From assembly GCF_015694735.1 (NCBI RefSeq), contig NZ_JADQDP010000001.1, positions 1,419,910 through 1,483,909 on the forward strand: a stretch of 64,000 nt of DNA, written 5' to 3'. The notes below the pieces were generated by a model that saw only the letters and a list, made by a program, of their open reading frames with translations, had not been told where the DNA came from and made no database searches. Source of the stretch: Hymenobacter properus. Its GTDB lineage: Bacteria; Bacteroidota; Bacteroidia; Cytophagales; Hymenobacteraceae. The position numbers and the translations under genes are program-made. Every line of letters begins with the position of its first letter. The stretch's first letter is position 1. Below are positions 49,787 to 58,147 of this stretch, piece after piece.

Positions 49787-52288
49787 CTAGAGTTTGTAGC
49801 CCAGCGTGGCCGAGAAAGTGCGCGGCGCAATGGGATTGATGCTGTTGTCGTCGTGCAGGTTATAGCTCAGCTCGTTGAGGAGGTTGGCCATTTTGAAGCG
49901 CAGCGAAAACCGGTCGTAGGAGTAGTTCACTGAGGCATCGAAGAGGAAGTAGTTGGGCACGGCAATGAGCTGGAAGGCATCGGCGCCGGTGGCCCAGGGG
50001 CGGCCGGTGGCGGGGTCGAGCAGGCGGGAGTTGCGGCCGCCCAACCGGTCGCCCACATAGTAGGCCGTGAAACCGGCGCTCAGGCCGCGCAGGGCGGCGT
50101 TGTTGGCAAACACGTTGGCGAAGCTATAGAACACGCTGGCGTTAGCCGTGTGGGCGGGAGCATAGCGCAGGCGGCTGCCGTTTTCGTAGATGTTGCTCTT
50201 GGTGTAGGTGATGGTGTTGTAGCTGTAACCGGCAATGAGCGAGATGCCATTGACAGGCCGGCTCTGCACGTCTACCTCCACGCCCTGGCTGGTTACCTCG
50301 CCGGCCAGCTCCTGCGGCGCCGTCACCTTGCTAGTGGCAAAGCGCGGGTCGGTGGGCAGGATGGACTGCGCCTGGTTGCTGTTGATGATGCGGTAGGCCG
50401 TGGCGTTGGCCGACAGGGCACCTTTGAACAATTCGTTCTTGATACCCACTTCGTATTGGTCGATGAGCGAGGGGGCCAGCGCGTTGCCCTGCTCGTCGAA
50501 ACCGGAGTTGGGCGCGAAAGAATTAGAGTAAGACGCAAACAGCGAAGTAGTCTTAATGGGCTGGTACACCAAACCCAGGCGCGGCGAGAAGGCGTTGTCG
50601 TAGCGGCGGTTTTCGGCCACGGTGGGGGCGTTGGTGGCCGGCAGCGTCAGGGCCGGGTAGGTATACACGTCGGAGGGCGTTTCCTGGTAGCTCCAGCGCA
50701 CACCGGCCAGCACTTTCACGTGGTCAATCAGGCTGATGAGGTCCTGGGCGTAGAAACCGGCGCGGCGGGTGTTGCCCAGCGTGCGGGTGTTGTAGCGCAG
50801 GGCGTCGTAGCCGCTCACTACGCCTTTGGGCGCGCCCAGCTTGCGGCTGGGGTCAATGATGTTGAGCGAGTCGTAGGCCTGGTTGATATAGGAAAGCGCG
50901 TTGGTGTTGTACTGGTCGGCATCGGCGCCCACCAACACCGTGTGGCCGATGCGGCCGGTGCGCAGCGTGCCCGTGAGGTCGAGCTGCGCCAGGAAATAGT
51001 TTTCGGCGGTTTGGGTGCGCTGCAGGTTGCGCAGCCAGTTGCCGTAGTTGCGGCCGGGCTTGATGACGTTGGCGGTAGGGCGGGCGGCGCTGCGCAACTC
51101 GTTATCGTAGCGCTGGAACGAACCCACCGCGCGTACCTGCCAGCTGTCATTCAGGCGCGAGGTGAGCGTGGCCGTGGCGCTGGTTTGGTTGGTGGAGTTG
51201 AGGGCATCGGCCGTATTCAGAAAGCGGCTGCGCGAGTCGTATATCTGGTAGTTCACTGCCCCGATGCCGTAGTCGGGCGTGCGCCGGTCGCGCAGGTAGT
51301 CGCCCTCAATTATCAAGTCGGTCTTGGGCGTGAGGCGGAACAGCAGCGAGGGGTTCACATACACGCGGTTGGCGCTCACGCCGTCGCGGTAGCTGTCGCC
51401 GCGCTCGTAGGTGCCGTTCAGGCGGAAGGCCACCTTGTCGCTGCCGGCCACGGCGCCGTACACGTCAAACTGCGGCTTCACGAAGCCGAAGCTGCCTAGG
51501 CGCAGCCCCACCGAACCGCCGCGCTGAAACTGCGGCTTCTTGGTGACGAGGTTCAGGATGCCGCCGGCCGCCACGTTGCCGTAGAGAATGGCCGCGCTGC
51601 CCTTCAGCACTTCCATGCGCTCCAATGAGCTTACTTCGGGCATGATGCCGTTGTTGAAGCGCACACCATTTTTGAAGGTGTTGGAGCTGCTGTAGGCAAA
51701 GCCGCGGCTGCCGATTTCTTCCTGCGTGCCGCCGGTGGTGCCCATCACATACACGCCGCTCACGTTGGCCAGCACGTCGCTCAGGCGCAGGGCCTGCTGC
51801 TGCTCCAGCACGGCCCGCTCGATGGTGACGGTGCTCTGCGGGTTGTCGAGCGGGGCAATGGGCATTTTGCCGGCGCTCACTACGCGCTGGTTTAGGCTCT
51901 TGGCGCCGGTCACGGTCACTTCGCGCAGCTGCTGCTCGCCGGCGGCCAGGCGCACGGGCTGGGCGGCCACGCTTTGGCCGGGCTTCACTTCCACCGTCAC
52001 CTCCTGCGGCGTGCAGCCCAGGCAGCTGATGGTGAGCACCTGCCAGCCGGCCGGAGCCTGCAGGCGGTAGCTGCCATCGGGGGCCGTGTTCACGCCCAGG
52101 TCGGTGCCTTTCACACGCACCGAAACCTGTTCGGCAGCTTGGCCGTCGGCCAGCTCGATGCGGCCCGTCACTTCGCCCATCCGGCTGTGCCGCTTTTCGT
52201 GCTGATGATGCGGGGCCCCATTTTGGGCCATACTAACCATCGGCAGCAAAGTGCCCGTCAACAGAAGAGGAAGTAGTGCAGAACGCAT
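49787..52288 (-). CDS. TonB-dependent siderophore receptor
   Basis: 833 residues. A signal peptide (to about 22) is followed by a His-rich stretch (HHQHEKRHSR), a carboxypeptidase-regulatory-like repeat (GEVTGRIELADGQAAEQVSVRVKGTDLGVNTAPDGSYRL), then the plug (LREVTVTGAKSLNQRVVSAGKMPI ... LSDVLANVSGVYVMGTTGGTQEEIGSRGF ... RMEVLKGSAAILYGNVAAGGILNLVTKKP) and a 22-strand barrel ending ATLGYKL. The plug motifs match ferrichrome/ferric siderophore receptors (FhuA/FoxA type). The PepSY reductase-like gene follows on the same strand. Two 19-base dyads lie directly upstream at 52294-52351, the likely iron operator. Confidence 0.93.
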   Translation of the reverse strand: MRSALLPLLLTGTLLPMVSMAQNGAPHHQHEKRHSRMGEVTGRIELADGQAAEQVSVRVKGTDLGVNTAPDGSYRLQAPAGWQVLTISCLGCTPQEVTVEVKPGQSVAAQPVRLAAGEQQLREVTVTGAKSLNQRVVSAGKMPIAPLDNPQSTVTIERAVLEQQQALRLSDVLANVSGVYVMGTTGGTQEEIGSRGFAYSSSNTFKNGVRFNNGIMPEVSSLERMEVLKGSAAILYGNVAAGGILNLVTKKPQFQRGGSVGLRLGSFGFVKPQFDVYGAVAGSDKVAFRLNGTYERGDSYRDGVSANRVYVNPSLLFRLTPKTDLIIEGDYLRDRRTPDYGIGAVNYQIYDSRSRFLNTADALNSTNQTSATATLTSRLNDSWQVRAVGSFQRYDNELRSAARPTANVIKPGRNYGNWLRNLQRTQTAENYFLAQLDLTGTLRTGRIGHTVLVGADADQYNTNALSYINQAYDSLNIIDPSRKLGAPKGVVSGYDALRYNTRTLGNTRRAGFYAQDLISLIDHVKVLAGVRWSYQETPSDVYTYPALTLPATNAPTVAENRRYDNAFSPRLGLVYQPIKTTSLFASYSNSFAPNSGFDEQGNALAPSLIDQYEVGIKNELFKGALSANATAYRIINSNQAQSILPTDPRFATSKVTAPQELAGEVTSQGVEVDVQSRPVNGISLIAGYSYNTITYTKSNIYENGSRLRYAPAHTANASVFYSFANVFANNAALRGLSAGFTAYYVGDRLGGRNSRLLDPATGRPWATGADAFQLIAVPNYFLFDASVNYSYDRFSLRFKMANLLNELSYNLHDDNSINPIAPRTFSATLGYKL

Positions 52289-52293
52289 ATGTT

Positions 52294-52351
52294 ATTTAGA
52301 AAGATTCAAAATATGCCACAAAGTTGAGCGCTATTTAGAACCGTTCCAAAT
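52294..52351 (-). promoter_or_regulatory. Paired 19-base operator upstream of the siderophore receptor
   Basis: Two copies of the dyad ATTTAGAA-N3-TTCNAAAT: 52294-52312 (N3 = AGA) and 52333-52351 (N3 = CCG), with starts 39 bases apart, beginning 6 bases before the receptor start codon. The inverted-repeat form resembles sites of metal-dependent repressors (Fur or DtxR families); which regulator binds is unknown. Confidence 0.6.
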
Positions 52352-52430
52352 AAACAGCGTTAAGAATTTTCATTTCATGCTTATGAGTTGAGAAAATGCA
52401 AGCCTAAAAACGCGTTAATACATTCATTAA

Positions 52431-52470
52431 CAACAAAAACGGCCCGCATCAATGCGGGCCGTTTTTGTTG
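52431..52470. terminator. Strong terminator of the LLM oxidoreductase gene
   Basis: Perfect 19-bp stem CAACAAAAACGGCCCGCAT / ATGCGGGCCGTTTTTGTTG, two-base loop; it follows the minus-strand gene at 52524 and faces the receptor promoter region. Confidence 0.85.
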
Positions 52471-52523
52471 TTGCTGTGTGCTGCATCTTAGCTGTGGGCA
52501 AGGATGCAGTTAAACCACTGCGG

Positions 52524-53573
52524 TTAAACCAAGGCTGCCTCTTGCTCCGAAGGGGCTGGCGTCAGCTCGAATACCTCGGCCAGCAGCTCATAAGAACGGC
52601 GGCGGTCTTCAAAATCGGCGGTGATGGTGACGGCGGTGATTTCGTCCACACCGTAGTCGGCGGCCATTTGGGTGAACTGGGCGTGCACCTGCGCGGGCGT
52701 GCCGCTTACCACGCGGGCCTGGTTGTGCCGCAGGTGGGTTTGGTCTTCGGCCGTGAACTGGTAGTTGCGCACTTCTTCCGCTGAAGGGAAAGTGCGGAAC
52801 TCGCCCCGGTTGAAGCGGATGAGCTGCATGTCCATGGCTTTGCGCAGCTCGTCGGCTTTTTCTTCGGTTTCGGCACAGAGCGTGAATACGGCCACGTTGG
52901 CCAGCGGCTCGGCCAGCTCCGGCGAGGGCCGGAACCGCTCGCGGTAGCTGCGCACGGCCTGCGGGCCGCCTGTGCCGTTGATGAACTGCGCGAACGAAAA
53001 CGCCATGCCCAGGTGCGCCGCAAACAAGCCACTCTGGCCGCTGGAGCTCAAAATCCACAGCTCCGGCGCGGTGGCCGACTGCGGAATGGCCATCACCCGC
53101 TCGTGGATGGTATCAGGCACTTTCTCGTCGCGCAGGTAGGCTTGCAGGTCCATCAACTGCTCCACGAAGTCTTTTTCGTTGAACTGGTTGTTGGGGTTGA
53201 GGGCGTAGGCCGTGAGGCGGTCGGCGCCGGGCGCGCGGCCCATGCCCAGGTCGATGCGGCCGGGGAAGAGGCTCTCGAGCATGCGGAAGTTCTCAGCCAC
53301 TTTCAGGGCGCTGTAGTGTGGCAGCATGATGCCGCCCGAGCCCAGCCGGATGCGCTGCGTGTGGTTGCCGAGGTGGGCCAGCAGCACTTCCGGCGTCGAG
53401 CCGGCCAGGGTGTTGGTGTTGTGGTGCTCGCTCACCCAGAAGCGGGAGTAGCCGAGGCGGTCGGCCAGCTGGGCCAGTTCCACGGTTTCGAGCAGGGCCT
53501 GACGCGGCGTGGCGCCCGGCCGGATGGGCGACTGGTCGAGCACGTTGAGGCGAAGTTTGGAGGAAGAATTCAT
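52524..53573 (-). CDS. LLM-class flavin-dependent oxidoreductase
   Basis: 349 residues, luciferase-like monooxygenase TIM barrel. MNSSSKLRLNVLDQSPIRPGATPRQALLETVELAQLADRLGYSRFWVSEHHNTNTLAGSTPEVLLAHLG is the MsnO8-like subgroup start; further conserved parts are RIRLGSGGIMLPHYSALKVAENFRMLESLFPGRIDLGMGRAPG and ELWILSSSGQSGLFAAHLGMAFSFAQFI. Such enzymes use FMNH2 (or F420) and O2 on unknown organic substrates. The ATG at 53573 is selected; the upstream extension crosses into the divergent gene's region. Divergent from dienelactone hydrolase, with about 150 bases between. Confidence 0.9.
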   Translation of the reverse strand: MNSSSKLRLNVLDQSPIRPGATPRQALLETVELAQLADRLGYSRFWVSEHHNTNTLAGSTPEVLLAHLGNHTQRIRLGSGGIMLPHYSALKVAENFRMLESLFPGRIDLGMGRAPGADRLTAYALNPNNQFNEKDFVEQLMDLQAYLRDEKVPDTIHERVMAIPQSATAPELWILSSSGQSGLFAAHLGMAFSFAQFINGTGGPQAVRSYRERFRPSPELAEPLANVAVFTLCAETEEKADELRKAMDMQLIRFNRGEFRTFPSAEEVRNYQFTAEDQTHLRHNQARVVSGTPAQVHAQFTQMAADYGVDEITAVTITADFEDRRRSYELLAEVFELTPAPSEQEAALV

Positions 53574-53721
53574 GGGTTGGAAGAGGGATAGAAAGCTTAA
53601 ACCGCTGGCGGGGCCATCCGGTTCGAGAGGCCGGCCCGTGCCAGGAAATGCGCGCCCAGGCCCGAACATTTGCGGGCGTTGCCGGTATACGCACCCGAAC
53701 TTCTATCCTCTTCTTGCTTAT

Positions 53722-54435
53722 ATGAGCGACCTGAACAACGTCATCATATCCGTGGCCGACGGCACTGAAATGCACGCCTACGCCGCTTTCCCCGCCAACA
53801 CCGGCCCCGTGCCGGGCATTCTGCTCCTGCAGGAAGCATTTGGCGTGAACCACCACATCCGCAGCGTGGCCGACCGCCTGGCCGCGGCCGGCTATGCCGT
53901 GGTAGCGCCCGAGCTGTTCCATCGCACCGCCGCGCCGGGACTGGAAATTGCGTATTCGGACTTCAACACCGTGGCCGCGCCGCACTTCCGCGCCATCACC
54001 GTGGAAAACCTCACCGCCGACCTGCAGGCCGCCCACGCCTGGCTCAGCAGCCAGCCGCTGGTGATGGGCGATAAAATTGGCAGTATCGGCTTCTGCCTGG
54101 GCGGGCGCGTGTCGTTTCTGGCCAATGCGGTGCTGCCGCTGGCGGCCGGCGTGTCGTACTACGGCGGCGGCACCCAGCTGCTGAAGGACCGCGCTGCCGA
54201 GCTGCACGCGCCGCACCTGTTTTTCTGGGGCGGGCTCGATGCCCATATCAGCAAAGAGCACATTGCCGAAGTGATGGAGGCCGTGGAAGCTGCCGGCAAG
54301 CCCTATATCAACACCGTCATTTCCTACGCCGACCACGGCTTCAACTGCGATGAGCGGCCCAGCTACCACCCGCAAGCTGCGGCCGAGGCCTGGGCCCTGA
54401 CGCTGGCGTTTTTCAAGGAGAAGCTGGGGGCTTAA
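53722..54435 (+). CDS. Dienelactone hydrolase family protein
   Basis: 237 residues, alpha/beta hydrolase with a Cys nucleophile. PGILLLQEAFGVNHHIRSVADRLAAAGYAVVAPELFHR is the family start; the nucleophile is Cys125 in GSIGFCLGGRVSF, the acid is Asp in FWGGLDAHI, and the His in YADHGFNCDERPSY completes the Cys-Asp-His triad of dienelactone hydrolases. Substrates in most genomes are unknown esters or lactones. Start at ATG 53722; longer frames overlap the divergent gene. A compact hairpin derived from repeat family A follows and terminates it. Confidence 0.9.
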   Translation: MSDLNNVIISVADGTEMHAYAAFPANTGPVPGILLLQEAFGVNHHIRSVADRLAAAGYAVVAPELFHRTAAPGLEIAYSDFNTVAAPHFRAITVENLTADLQAAHAWLSSQPLVMGDKIGSIGFCLGGRVSFLANAVLPLAAGVSYYGGGTQLLKDRAAELHAPHLFFWGGLDAHISKEHIAEVMEAVEAAGKPYINTVISYADHGFNCDERPSYHPQAAAEAWALTLAFFKEKLGA

Positions 54436-54452
54436 GGCCCAATCATTGCCAG

Positions 54453-54500
54453 AAAAGGGACGTCATGCTATGGCTGCGCTCAGCATGACGTCCCTTTTTT
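54453..54500. terminator. Terminator built from a collapsed family A repeat
   Basis: Stem AAAAGGGACGTCATGCT / AGCATGACGTCCCTTTTTT with loop ATGGCTGCGCTC. The loop still carries the GGCTGCGCTC piece of the family A right arm, so this looks like a family A element that lost most of its left arm and centre. Confidence 0.75.
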
Positions 54501-54517
54501 GCAGTAAGCAAGCCCTT

Positions 54518-55552
54518 TCAGGCTGTACCAACAGTTGCTTCCGGCGCAACCCCTTGCCGCCCCAGGTACTGCGCCATGCTGCTGGCCAGAATAATCTGCA
54601 GGGCATGATAGAGCATGAGCGGCAATAGGATGAGCCCAGTAGCCGCGCTAGCCGGAAAGAGCAGACTCGCCATCACGCTGCCGTGCACCAGCGACTTTTT
54701 GGAGCCGCAGAACACGGCCACAATCTGGTCGGCCCGCGAGAAACCCAAGGCCCGGCACAGGCCCCAGATGAGGCCAAACACCACCAGGTAGAGCGCCACC
54801 ATGCCCGCGCTAAGTTTTAGGATGTCGCCCAGGCCGTAGCGGCTGAAAATGCCCTCGGCGAAGGAATCGCAGAAAGCGGTGAAGACAATGAGCAGGATGG
54901 TAACCTGGTCGAACACGCGCAGGCCGGCCTTGCGCTGCTCCACGAAGGCGTTGAAGCGGGAATGGAGCAGCACCCCCGCCCCTACCGGCAGCACCACCTG
55001 CCACAGCAGCTGCGTGGCTAGGCCCCACAGCTGCCCGCCGCCCGTGCCCGTGTGCAAGAACAGGCTGGTGAGCAGCGGCGTGAGTGCAATGCCGAGCAGG
55101 CTGGAAATGCTGGCGTTGAAAATGGCTGCTGGCAAATTGCCGCCCGCAATGCTCACCATCACCACCGACGTGGAAACCGTGCTGGGCAGCGCGCACAGAA
55201 AAAAGATGCTTTGCCAGAGCAAGGCACCGCTTTCGCTACCGAAAAAGGACTTGACGAGCAGCGCCAGCGCCGGAAACAGGGCGAAGGTAGCCAGCTGCAC
55301 CAGTAGGTGCAGGCGCCAGTTGCGCATGCCGGCGCGCAGCTTTTCGGTGCTCAGCTTCAGGCCATAAAAGAAGAAAACCAGCGCCACGCCCACGGTGGTG
55401 ATGGTATGCCAGGGCACCGGGCTGGCCTTGCTGCCCAGGCCGGGCGCAAAGTAGGCCAGCGCCACCACGCCCAGCAGCGCCAGCAGAAACCAATCGAGGC
55501 CGGCGCGGGCCAGCAATTCGGCCAAGCGGCCGGAGGCAGAGGGTTTGTTCAT
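54518..55552 (-). CDS. Bile acid:sodium symporter family protein
   Basis: 344 residues with about ten hydrophobic helices, a BASS-family (SbtB-free, YfeH/PRK-type) membrane protein. Recognisable: LLALLGVVALAYFAPGLGSKASP near the N-terminus, VFFFYGLKLSTEKLRAGMRNWRLHLLVQLATFALFPALALL, and the discontinuous-helix segment FFLCALPSTVSTSVVMVSIAGGN with Ser/Thr that line the substrate/sodium site, followed later by FCGSKKSLVHGSVMASLLF. The YfeH-like subgroup transports unknown organic anions. No operon partners. Stop is close to a terminator serving the convergent gene. Confidence 0.9.
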   Translation of the reverse strand: MNKPSASGRLAELLARAGLDWFLLALLGVVALAYFAPGLGSKASPVPWHTITTVGVALVFFFYGLKLSTEKLRAGMRNWRLHLLVQLATFALFPALALLVKSFFGSESGALLWQSIFFLCALPSTVSTSVVMVSIAGGNLPAAIFNASISSLLGIALTPLLTSLFLHTGTGGGQLWGLATQLLWQVVLPVGAGVLLHSRFNAFVEQRKAGLRVFDQVTILLIVFTAFCDSFAEGIFSRYGLGDILKLSAGMVALYLVVFGLIWGLCRALGFSRADQIVAVFCGSKKSLVHGSVMASLLFPASAATGLILLPLMLYHALQIILASSMAQYLGRQGVAPEATVGTA

Positions 55553-55608
55553 TCCCCAAGCATACGCCAGTGGGGGCTTTAGTGGCCGAAATGAAGCACC
55601 AAGCGCAC

Positions 55609-55643
55609 AAAAAAGCGCCGGACCCGCGGGGTCCGGCGCTTTT
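55609..55643 (-). terminator. Rho-independent terminator
   Basis: Stem AAAAAAGCGCCGGACC / GGTCCGGCGCTTTT, loop CGCGG; downstream of the Spy-like gene at 55762 on the minus strand and also preceding the symporter gene start. Confidence 0.8.
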
Positions 55644-55651
55644 AATTACAA

Positions 55652-55744
55652 AACGTCATGCAGAGCGCAGCGAAGCATCTTTACCGCGCAACTAATCAAT
55701 TTTACTATTGCAGTAAAGATGCTTCGCTGCGCTCTGCATGACGT
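55652..55744. repeat. Palindromic repeat family A, copy 5 (A/B hybrid arm)
   Basis: Arms AACGTCATGCAGAGCGCAGC then GAAGCATCTTTAC (55652-55684) and the inverted GTAAAGATGCTTCGCTGCGCTCTGCATGACGTT (55712-55744). The GCAGAG / CTCTGC change occurs in both arms; the CAGCGAAG join resembles family B. Confidence 0.88.
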
Positions 55745-55761
55745 TCTAGTTAACAACAATC

Positions 55762-56280
55762 CTACTGGTCGCCGCCCGCGCCGCCGCCACCAAGCCCGGG
55801 CGGCGGGGTGCCTTGCACGCCCTGCACGTTGGGCACGCCCATTTTTTCTTCGCGCTTGCGCTGATACTTGTCGAACTGGGCCGGGGTGAGCACGTCTTTA
55901 ATGGCCGCCAGGCGGGAGCTGCTCACGGTTTCGACCACGCCGGCCAGCTTGCGCGGGTCGGCTTTGTAGCGCAGGCGGGCCGACTCCACGGCGTCGATGC
56001 TGCGGCGGTTGATGGCGCGCACTTTCTCGGTTTGCTGGGGACTGAGGCCCAGGTTCTTCTGCATGTTGGCCGTGAGGGCGTTGGTTTTGGCGTCGACCAC
56101 GGCGGCGTCGGCCACGGGCATGGGTTCCTCGGGCGCGGCAGCAGGCTGAGCAGCGGTGCGGGTTTTGGTTTTGACGCTGGGCTGGCCGGCGGTCTTGGTT
56201 TTGGCTTTGACCACGGTCTGGGCCGACGCAGCGGGCGCCGCGGCCACGGCCAGCAGCGACGAGAGCAAAATAACTTTCAT
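55762..56280 (-). CDS. Small exported helical protein (Spy/CpxP-like), Lys/Thr-rich N-terminus
   Basis: 172 residues. A Sec signal peptide MKVILLSSLLAVAAAPAASAQ is followed by a low-complexity stretch (VVKAKTKTAGQPSVKTKTRTAAQPAAAPEEP) and a helical domain ALTANMQKNLGLSPQQTEKVRAINRRSIDAVESARLRYKADPRKLAGVVETVSSSRLAAIKDVLTPAQFDKYQRKREE. The 'LGLSPQQxEKVRAINRR' and 'LTPAQFDKYQ' units repeat the LTxxQ logic of Spy/CpxP-type proteins. It ends in a Gly-rich tail (GLGGGGAGGDQ). Role unknown, probably periplasmic chaperone-like. Monocistronic, with its own terminator downstream. Confidence 0.8.
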   Translation of the reverse strand: MKVILLSSLLAVAAAPAASAQTVVKAKTKTAGQPSVKTKTRTAAQPAAAPEEPMPVADAAVVDAKTNALTANMQKNLGLSPQQTEKVRAINRRSIDAVESARLRYKADPRKLAGVVETVSSSRLAAIKDVLTPAQFDKYQRKREEKMGVPNVQGVQGTPPPGLGGGGAGGDQ

Positions 56281-56466
56281 GGAAAACGGGGGTGGAAAAG
56301 CGGGCACGAAAAGCGGGGCACTTCGGCGGAGTAAATATCGGCAAAAAGCCTGTGCATTCAGCCCCTAACGCCGCGCCAACCACGTTTCGTGCCAGAACAG
56401 CCCGAAAACCGGGCCCGCTGGGCTCGCCGGTGCAACCTTTCGGGCCGGTTTGGCATACAAGCGCAC

Positions 56467-57513
56467 ATGGGAAAGAACAACCGTACTTCTTCGACGAACT
56501 GGCTGCTGGCCGCCGGCCTGGGCGCGGCCGCCCTGGCCGCCACCATGTGGGGCAACCGCCGCGGCTCCTACGACCTCAATCGGCGCGTGGTGCTCATCAC
56601 CGGCGGCTCGCGCGGGCTGGGCCTGGTGCTGGCCCGCCAAGCCGTGGCTGAGGGCGCCCGCGTGGCCATTTGCGCCCGCGACGAAGCCGAGCTGGCCCGC
56701 GCCCGCCAGGACCTGCTCATGGCCGGCGCCGCCGAAGCCGACGTGCTGACTGTGGCCCGTGACATTACCAACGAAACCGAAGTACGCACCATGGTGGCCG
56801 AAGTGGAAAACCGCCTCGGCCCGGTGGATGTGCTCATCAACAACGCCGGCATCATCGTGGGCGGGCCGCTCGACAACATGGACGCGCGCGACTTCGAAGA
56901 TTCGATGGCCGTGCACTTCTGGGCACCGCTGCACGCCATGCAGGCCGTGCTGCCCAGCATGCGCCGCCGCGGGGCAGGCCGCATCGTGAACATTTCCTCG
57001 CTGGGGGGCAAGGTGGCCCTGCCGCACATGGCACCCTACAGCGCCAGCAAGTTTGCGCTGGTGGGCCTGTCCGAAGGCTTCCGGGCCGAGCTGCGGCAAC
57101 ACGGCGTCACGGTCACGACGGTGTGCCCGGGCCTGCTGCGCACCGGCAGCCCCGACCACGCCATTGTGAAGGGCCAGCACGAAAAAGAATTTGCCTGGTT
57201 CAGCATCGCCGACTCGCTGCCGGGCTTCACGCTCAGCGCCGAGCAGGCGGCCCGCCAAATCTGGAACGCCTGCCGCCGGGGCGACGGCGAAATCATTCTC
57301 TCGCTGCCGGCCAAGTTTCTGGCCGCCTTCCACGGCCTGCTGCCCGGCACCACCACCGACATTCTGAGCTGGATGAACCGGGCCCTGCCTGCCACCGGCG
57401 AAAGCGCCGCCGCCAACGTGCGCCGCAGCGGCTTCGAAAGCGAGTCGGACCTGACCCGCTCGCCGCTCACGGTCCTCATGCGCAAGGCGGCGGCAAAGAA
57501 CAGCGAGCTGTAA
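56467..57513 (+). CDS. Membrane-tethered short-chain dehydrogenase (SDR)
   Basis: 348 residues. An N-terminal hydrophobic helix (NWLLAAGLGAAALAATMWG, about 11-29) anchors a classical SDR domain: cofactor loop TGGSRGLG (45-52), NNAG, Ser in VNISSLGG and active-site Tyr191-SASK. The C-terminal 100 residues (GQHEKEFAWFSIADSLPGF, SEQAARQIWNACRRGDGEIILSLPAKF) extend beyond the standard fold and fit the group of lipid- or ketone-reducing SDRs with membrane anchors. The substrate is unknown. The ATG at 56467 starts MGKNNRTSSTN. Ends in a terminator before the convergent small gene. Confidence 0.9.
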   Translation: MGKNNRTSSTNWLLAAGLGAAALAATMWGNRRGSYDLNRRVVLITGGSRGLGLVLARQAVAEGARVAICARDEAELARARQDLLMAGAAEADVLTVARDITNETEVRTMVAEVENRLGPVDVLINNAGIIVGGPLDNMDARDFEDSMAVHFWAPLHAMQAVLPSMRRRGAGRIVNISSLGGKVALPHMAPYSASKFALVGLSEGFRAELRQHGVTVTTVCPGLLRTGSPDHAIVKGQHEKEFAWFSIADSLPGFTLSAEQAARQIWNACRRGDGEIILSLPAKFLAAFHGLLPGTTTDILSWMNRALPATGESAAANVRRSGFESESDLTRSPLTVLMRKAAAKNSEL

Positions 57514-57529
57514 TGAGCACCATTGCTGA

Positions 57530-57570
57530 AACCAAACGGGCCCGACTTAACAGTTGGGCCCGTTTGGTTT
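57530..57570. terminator. Rho-independent terminator
   Basis: Stem AAACCAAACGGGCCC / GGGCCCGTTTGGTTT, loop GACTTAACAGTT, followed by TTTAC; lies between convergent genes. Confidence 0.85.
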
Positions 57571-57574
57571 TTAC

Positions 57575-57823
57575 TTAAAGGGTGCCGCGGCGCTTGGTGC
57601 CGCCGATTTTGGCGCCCGAAATCTTGGTTTGGCGGCGGCTGTGAATGCCGAGAAAGCCGTTGTGGAACAGGCCGTGGTGCCCATAGCGCCGGTAAATGGG
57701 GCGGTGATTGCCAGGCATTATTTTACGGTTCGGGTTGCGGAAAATGCTGGCAGAAGCAGCAGAAGCGTCAACGGTGGTTAATAAACTCAGCAGGCCAACA
57801 AGCACAAGAACGTTGCGGAACAT
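57575..57823 (-). CDS. Small basic secreted protein
   Basis: 82 residues. A signal peptide (MFRNVLVLVGLLSLLTTVDASA) is followed by a short, very basic, His/Arg/Gly-rich mature peptide (IFRNPNRKIMPGNHRPIYRRYGHHGLFHNGFLGIHSRRQTKISGAKIGGTKRRG) of about 60 residues with net charge above +10. No family recognised. The composition resembles cell-surface or DNA/polysaccharide-binding peptides. The longer open frame starts at 57943, but the clean signal peptide supports the start at 57823. Confidence 0.6.
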   Translation of the reverse strand: MFRNVLVLVGLLSLLTTVDASAASASIFRNPNRKIMPGNHRPIYRRYGHHGLFHNGFLGIHSRRQTKISGAKIGGTKRRGTL

Positions 57824-58147
57824 ACAGGTGGGATTAGTGATAAAAAAATAATCCTGGCAACCGGAAGCGCCCATCTGCAGCATGTCGCTTCCGGGTTCAT
57901 AACCCCACCCGTGCCGGAAATATTGCCGCGTGGGTTCTCGCAATCGACCATTCAGCGGTTTGCATCGACCAAATCACCTGCGCAATTTTATTGTTTGCCG
58001 TAGGCTCCGCAGCGGTTAATCCCCCTGACCCCCAACCGCTTTTAGCCCATCCGTACTTCGCTGGGCCAGGCACCCGGGCTTAACAGAAAAAATAGTTAAA
58101 AAAAAGCGGCCGCCCTTAGCTTTCAGCCCCAAAATCGAGGCCATTTC
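57824..58147. other. Intergenic region without recognisable features
   Basis: About 320 bases between two minus-strand genes. It contains a short A-run (TTAAAAAAAAGCGGCCGCC, 58097-58115) close to the radical SAM stop that could serve as a weak terminator. Nothing else is seen. Confidence 0.5.
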
